Below, piece after piece: positions 60,015 to 64,000 of a DNA stretch of 64,000 bases. The first letter of the stretch is position 1. Every line of letters begins with the position of its first letter. The stretch is taken from positions 186,001 to 250,000 of the forward strand of contig NZ_BMQJ01000010.1 of the NCBI RefSeq assembly GCF_014648055.1, read 5' to 3'. The notes under the pieces are model-generated. The model saw only the letters and a program-made list of their open reading frames with translations, made no database searches and was not told where the DNA came from. Position numbers and translations under genes: made by a program. The stretch comes from Streptosporangium pseudovulgare (GTDB lineage Bacteria > Actinomycetota > Actinomycetes > Streptosporangiales > Streptosporangiaceae).

Positions 60015-62528
60015 TCAGCGGGCCCGCCGGGCGGCTCCCAGGGCGGGAAGCACCCCGGCGGCCACGGCCAGCACCAGGCAGGCGCCCACCACGCCCAGCA
60101 CGGCCGGCCAGGGGACGACCAGCGGGACGGACGCGCCGACCTGCCGGCTCAGCCCGGAACGGATCCCGAGCAGCGCGGGCAGCGCGACCGCCGCGCCCAG
60201 CAGGCTTCCCATCGCCGTCACGAGCACCGACTCGGCGGCCACCACGCCCAGCACCTGCCGGGGGGTGGCCCCCGACGCGCGCAGCACCCGGAACTCGCGG
60301 ACGCGGCCGGACGCGGCCATGAACAGCGTGTTGGCGACCGCGACGCCGGTGTACCCGACCGCCGTGCCGACCAGGACCAGCGTGAAGAGCCACACGAGGC
60401 GGTCGTCCTCGTCCCGGGAGCTCGCGGCGTAGGCGGCCGGGCCGAGCGCCCCGGCCCCGAGCGGCCCGAGGCGGTCCGCACCCGGGGCGGGCCCGGGGAG
60501 CAGGATCTCCGGGGTCAGCGCCGAGGGGTCGTGCGCTCGCACGACGTCGCGCGGCAGCAGGAAGGCCGTCGGCGCGTCGCCGGCCACGGCCACCACCCGC
60601 AGCGACTCGGCGCGGCCGTCCTCGAAGACCAGCCGGATCGTGTCGCCCGCCCGCCAGCCCCGCTCCGCCGCGACCCGCCGGGCGACGACCACGGTCCCGG
60701 GGCCGCCGGAGCCCTCGCGGCCCTCCGGGAGATCACCCGATCCCCGCGCCCGGTCCGCCCCGCCCGGGGAATCCGTTCCGGTACGCGGGGCGCCACCGGA
60801 ACGGCCCGTCTCCCACGCGGCGGCCCCCAGCGCCGTCTGGGGCGGCATGCCGTCGGGGTGGACGGTGGTGGGCAGCGGGGCACCGCCCGCCGCGCCCCTC
60901 GCGCCGCCGCCCGCCGTCCCTCCTGCCGGGCGGCCCGCCGTCCCCTCGACCGCCGTGACCACGGCGTCCGACAGGCCCGGAACGCCGTCGGCGGGCACCA
61001 CCACCGCCTCCGCCCGCACGACCGCGGTCCGGCCCAGCGCGAACGCGCCCGCCGTCGTCTGCACCATGCCGGTGACCAGTACGGCGAAGCCCACGGTGAT
61101 CAGGACCGGCGCGGTCGTCGACGCGGTGCGGCGGATCGCGGTCAGCGAACCCTCCCGCACCAGCGTCCAGGTGGCCCCACGGGTCCGGGACGACGGCCAC
61201 AGCAGCGCCCGCACGACCGGCGGCAGCACGGCGGGCGCGAGCAGGGCGATCCCCGCGATCAGCGCCATCGCGGCGAGGAGGGAGAGGGTCACGATCTCCT
61301 CCGGCCGGGTGCCGGCCACGGCGACCGCGACGGCGATCCCGGCGGCGGTGAGCGCCGAACCCAGGACCGAGCGCGTGCGGGTCATCGGCCGCCGGTCGGC
61401 CGCGGCCTCGCGCAGCGCCTCCAGCGGGGACACCCGGGCCGCGCGCCGCGCCGCCGACCAGGTCCCGAGCAGGGCCACGACCAGCCCGCCGCCGAACGCC
61501 GCGGCCGGCGGCCACAGCGTGATCCGTACCGAGAAGCCCGGCGGCTCGAACCCGGCCGCCACCAGCAGACCGCCGAACACCGGCGCCAGGGCTGCGCCGG
61601 CCGCCACGCCCGCCAGGGCGGCCACCGCGCCGACCGTCAGGGCCTCACCGTGCACCATCCTCCGGACCTGCCGGGGCGTGGCCCCGACGGCGCGCAGCAG
61701 GCCGAGGTCGCGCCGCCGCCGCATGACGCCGAACGCGAACGTCGACGCCACCACGAAGACCACCGCGAACCCGGACAGGCTCGCCACGGCCGTCAGGACC
61801 TGCGTGCCGATCCACCGGGTCCGCGCGTCCGCCTTCGCCTCCAGCGCCGCCCGCGCGTCGCCCGAGAGCACCTCGCCGAGGCTTCCCGCGGCCGTCCGGG
61901 CCGCCGCCTCGACCGCGGCGAGGTCCGCGCCCGGCGCGGTGCGCAGCCCGATCACCCGCACCCCGCCGGACAGCCGTGCCGCCGCGGCGTCGCCGAGGTA
62001 GAGGTCCGGCCCGTCGGCGGTGCCGGAGACGACGTACGGCACGGGCCCGGCGGCGGTCAGCAGGGTGACCGCCGACCCCGGCGCCAGGCCCAGGGCGTGG
62101 TCCACCACGACCTCGTGGTCTCCGGCGGGCGGTGACCCGGACACCAGCCGGTGGGGCGCGAGGGCGGCGCTCGACCAGGGACGCCCCTCCGTCCGGGCGG
62201 GGTCGGGGCGGCCGCCGGTGACGGGCTGGGCGTAGAAAGAGCGGTCCGGGACGGCGGCCGCCACCCCGGGGACGGCCTCCAGCCGGTCCGTCAGCAGACG
62301 GACCGTCTCCGGCGGCCAGGGCCGGTCCGCCAGGAAGGAGCCGTCGGCCTGGACGGCCGCGGGAGCGCGCACGAGCACGGCCGTCCCGGCGTACCGGGCG
62401 GGGACACGAGGACCGGCCGAGGCGAACACCAGCGCCGTCATCGACACCAGCGTCACGCCCAGGAAGAGGGCGACGAACGCGCCGGCGAAACCGGCCCGGC
62501 CGCCCCGGACCATGTCCAGGCTCAGCAT
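60015..62528 (-). CDS. FtsX/MacB-type ABC transporter permease
   Basis: The 837-residue permease starts at ATG 62528 after GGAGGGG and overlaps the ATPase stop by seven bases. It has one N-terminal membrane segment, an extracellular region, then FtsX-like blocks of three segments (R-R-R-D-L-G-L-L-R-A-V-G-A-T-P-R-Q-V and, near the end, R-E-F-R-V-L-R-A-S-G-A-T-P-R-Q-V), the duplicated layout of large actinobacterial exporters of this class. The second outer region (about 560-690) is Gly-rich. Such systems export lipids, peptides or antibiotics or sense them. Confidence 0.92.
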   Translation of the reverse strand: MLSLDMVRGGRAGFAGAFVALFLGVTLVSMTALVFASAGPRVPARYAGTAVLVRAPAAVQADGSFLADRPWPPETVRLLTDRLEAVPGVAAAVPDRSFYAQPVTGGRPDPARTEGRPWSSAALAPHRLVSGSPPAGDHEVVVDHALGLAPGSAVTLLTAAGPVPYVVSGTADGPDLYLGDAAAARLSGGVRVIGLRTAPGADLAAVEAAARTAAGSLGEVLSGDARAALEAKADARTRWIGTQVLTAVASLSGFAVVFVVASTFAFGVMRRRRDLGLLRAVGATPRQVRRMVHGEALTVGAVAALAGVAAGAALAPVFGGLLVAAGFEPPGFSVRITLWPPAAAFGGGLVVALLGTWSAARRAARVSPLEALREAAADRRPMTRTRSVLGSALTAAGIAVAVAVAGTRPEEIVTLSLLAAMALIAGIALLAPAVLPPVVRALLWPSSRTRGATWTLVREGSLTAIRRTASTTAPVLITVGFAVLVTGMVQTTAGAFALGRTAVVRAEAVVVPADGVPGLSDAVVTAVEGTAGRPAGGTAGGGARGAAGGAPLPTTVHPDGMPPQTALGAAAWETGRSGGAPRTGTDSPGGADRARGSGDLPEGREGSGGPGTVVVARRVAAERGWRAGDTIRLVFEDGRAESLRVVAVAGDAPTAFLLPRDVVRAHDPSALTPEILLPGPAPGADRLGPLGAGALGPAAYAASSRDEDDRLVWLFTLVLVGTAVGYTGVAVANTLFMAASGRVREFRVLRASGATPRQVLGVVAAESVLVTAMGSLLGAAVALPALLGIRSGLSRQVGASVPLVVPWPAVLGVVGACLVLAVAAGVLPALGAARRAR

Positions 62529-63346
62529 GACCCCTCCAGCGCGGCCATGCGGACGGCGATCGCCTCGGCCCGCAGGCGCGACCCGGCCGGGCCGGCCCCG
62601 CCCACGTCTCCCCGGCCGCCCGGAGCGGTCAGCTCGTCGGCGATCCGGCCGTCGGCCATCAGCACCACCCGGTCGGCGTGCGCGGCGGCGACGGGGTCGT
62701 GGGTCACCATGACCACGGTCTGCCCCCGCCGGTCCACCACGTCGCGGAGCAGCGCCAGCACCTCCAGCGAGGTCCGGGTGTCGAGCGCCCCGGTGGGCTC
62801 GTCGGCGAAGATCACCGCGGGCCGGGTGACCAGCGCCCTTGCGACGGCGACGCGCTGCCGCTCCCCGCCGGACAGCTCGTCCGGCCGGTGACCGGCGCGC
62901 CCGGCCAGGCCCACCTCGGCCAGCGCCGCGCGGATCTCCGCCCCCGGGGGCCGGACCCCGGCCAGCCGCAGCGGCAGCGCCACGTTCTGCTCGGCGGTGA
63001 GCGCCGGGACCAGGTTGAACGACTGGAACACGAAGCCCACCCGCCCGCGGCGCAGCAGCGTCAGCGCGGTCTCGTCCAGCGGGCCGAGGTCGGTCCCGTC
63101 GACGACCACCCGCCCCCGGGTGGGCCGGTCCAGCCCTGCGGCGCAGTGCAGCAGGGTGGACTTCCCCGAGCCGGAGGGGCCCATCACCGCCGTGAACGTC
63201 CCGGCGCGGAAGCCGATCGTCATGTCGTCCAGCGCGGTCACCGCGTGGGGGGCGGCGCCGTACACCTTGCTCACCGACCGCAGCCGTACCACCTCGGCCG
63301 CGGGCTCCGACGCCTTCGTCGCGTCCGTCGTCGTCTCGCTCGTCAT
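62522..63346 (-). CDS. ABC transporter ATP-binding protein (LolD/MacB type)
   Basis: The 274-residue ATPase has Walker A G-P-S-G-S-G-K-S-T near residue 56, Q-loop F-V-F-Q-S-F-N near residue 108, signature L-S-G-G-E-R-Q-R-V near residue 156, Walker B V-I-F-A-D-E-P-T and switch His (V-T-H-D). It pairs with the overlapping FtsX-type permease. The ATG at 63346 begins a 20-residue polar tail. No ribosome site is visible before it. A sensor kinase gene is divergent, a common set for envelope-stress or drug-response export. Confidence 0.93.
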   Translation of the reverse strand: MTSETTTDATKASEPAAEVVRLRSVSKVYGAAPHAVTALDDMTIGFRAGTFTAVMGPSGSGKSTLLHCAAGLDRPTRGRVVVDGTDLGPLDETALTLLRRGRVGFVFQSFNLVPALTAEQNVALPLRLAGVRPPGAEIRAALAEVGLAGRAGHRPDELSGGERQRVAVARALVTRPAVIFADEPTGALDTRTSLEVLALLRDVVDRRGQTVVMVTHDPVAAAHADRVVLMADGRIADELTAPGGRGDVGGAGPAGSRLRAEAIAVRMAALEGSC

Positions 63347-63442
63347 GGTCCAAGCCAAGGACGGCGGAGCCGCCGACGCACTGGTGGAGGCAGGAGAGGC
63401 GATACTCCACCTGGCACTACCGTCGCCGCGCGCCGGAATCTG

Positions 63443-63448
63443 TAGCGT
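63443..63448 (+). promoter_or_regulatory. Putative leaderless -10 element for the sensor kinase gene
   Basis: TAGCGT ends six bases before the GTG at 63455 without a ribosome site. The same hexamer and near-equal spacing precede the UvrA-like gene on the other strand. Confidence 0.4.
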
Positions 63449-63454
63449 CGAACC

Positions 63455-64000
63455 GTGCATCACCCCTCCGGCCGCCCCCCTGACGTGCCCGGCGTTCCCG
63501 GTCGCGGCCCGGACACCCTCGACGTCCCGATCCTCCTGCCGGGAGACGGGCCGCAGGCGCCCCGGACCGCGCTGCGGGCCCTCACCGACCACCCCCTGGG
63601 CTTCCTGCGGACGGCCTGGCCGTGGCGGTCCCTGGCGTACCTGCTGTCGGGCGCGGTGTTCGGCGCGGTCCCCGCCCTGGTGGTCTGGCTCGCGATCGCC
63701 GCCGGGCCCGCGGCGGCGGTGGCGGCGGTGACGGTCGCCGCCGTGCCGGGCGCGCTGCTGGCCGGCCGCTACGAGCGGTGGCTGCTGCGGCTGGTGGAGA
63801 CCGCGCCCATCGCCGACCCGCACGCCGCGCCCCCCGCCCCGGGCCCGCGCGCCTGGCTCCGCACCCGGCTGGGGGAGCAGGCCACCTGGCGCGAGGCCGG
63901 CCACACGCTGCTGGCGGTCATCGCGCTGTGGTGGATCGACCTGGGCTTCGTCGGAGTCGGCGTCTGGATACCGGGCCTGCTGCTGTCGGCGCCGCTCCAG
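63455..64000 (+). CDS. Sensor histidine kinase, N-terminal part (putative-sensor domain)
   Basis: The frame is open from GTG 63455 to the window end, giving 182 residues without a stop. After a Pro-rich start it reads L-T-D-H-P-L-G-F-L-R-T-A-W-P-W-R-S-L-A-Y-L-L, then a long hydrophobic pair, a soluble loop with L-R-T-R-L-G-E-Q-A-T-W-R-E-A, and another hydrophobic segment. This is the sensor region of actinobacterial histidine kinases, like the kinase at 18109. The kinase core lies beyond the window. It is divergent from the ABC exporter, which it probably regulates with an unseen response regulator. Confidence 0.82.
   Translation, partial: MHHPSGRPPDVPGVPGRGPDTLDVPILLPGDGPQAPRTALRALTDHPLGFLRTAWPWRSLAYLLSGAVFGAVPALVVWLAIAAGPAAAVAAVTVAAVPGALLAGRYERWLLRLVETAPIADPHAAPPAPGPRAWLRTRLGEQATWREAGHTLLAVIALWWIDLGFVGVGVWIPGLLLSAPLQ

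Overview
The window is very G+C-rich DNA with typical actinobacterial codon use. Gene content points to a filamentous, sporulating actinomycete: an SsgB-like sporulation regulator, a SARP/BTAD-NB-ARC regulator, a membrane Ser/Thr kinase, F420-type LLM oxidoreductase, WYL, LacI and TrmB-LuxR regulators, and a large HPII-type catalase with a SigB-like promoter. Streptosporangiaceae or a near relative is my best guess; this is inference from gene content, not from a marker gene. The region reads mostly as chromosomal housekeeping and adaptive metabolism, with one clear trace of an integrated element (an integrase stub beside a tRNA).

Layout. 0-2.4 kb: tctCBA tripartite tricarboxylate transporter (tctC cut by the window edge). 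2.7-5.2 kb: a 45-aa protein, a repeat-rich membrane kinase, tRNA-Val and tRNA-Gly. 5.5-9.7 kb: dusB, then a TRAP-TAXI transporter (fused permease plus lipoprotein receptor). 9.9-16.4 kb: a UvrA-like ABC protein divergent from a WYL regulator, a DUF2087 protein and a Ski2-like helicase. 16.5-20 kb: acyltransferase-3 and a histidine kinase/response regulator pair. 20.2-25.5 kb: a secreted protein with a TNT-type NAD+ glycohydrolase domain, a GlcG/HbpS protein, a phosphotransferase, and an unusual unit made of a 24-codon peptide gene, a strong RNA hairpin and a TPR protein with a degenerate ATPase N-terminus. 25.5-29.9 kb: a nitrogen-release operon (ureAB-ureC-aguA) divergent from a TetR gene with a clear palindromic operator, followed by an MFS remnant. 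30-32 kb: a helical-repeat protein and a second tRNA cluster (Val-Cys-Gly) that duplicates the first.

32-41 kb: hutH; a dehydrogenase-RidA fusion divergent from LysR-pabB-pabC; an LVIVD lipoprotein; ssgB; tRNA-Val(CAC) with a decayed integrase. 41-48.6 kb: a large S8 peptidase convergent with a TrmB-LuxR regulator, the stress catalase and a small secreted protein. 48.7-55.1 kb: an FAD monooxygenase, a SARP regulator and a Tat-exported serine hydrolase. 55.2-58.8 kb: an arabinoside locus (LacI regulator, GH51 arabinofuranosidase, divergent ThuA-like protein) with a perfect 14-bp inverted repeat. 59-64 kb: an LLM oxidoreductase, a MacB/FtsX-type ABC transporter and the start of a divergent sensor kinase running off the window.

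The most promising undescribed element is the peptide-hairpin-TPR unit at 23.4-25.5 kb. The TNT protein without a visible immunity gene, the dehydrogenase-RidA fusion with a possible internal ridA start, and the accessory-less urease with a changed flap follow. All calls come from reading the sequence and remembered family features; no database search was run.
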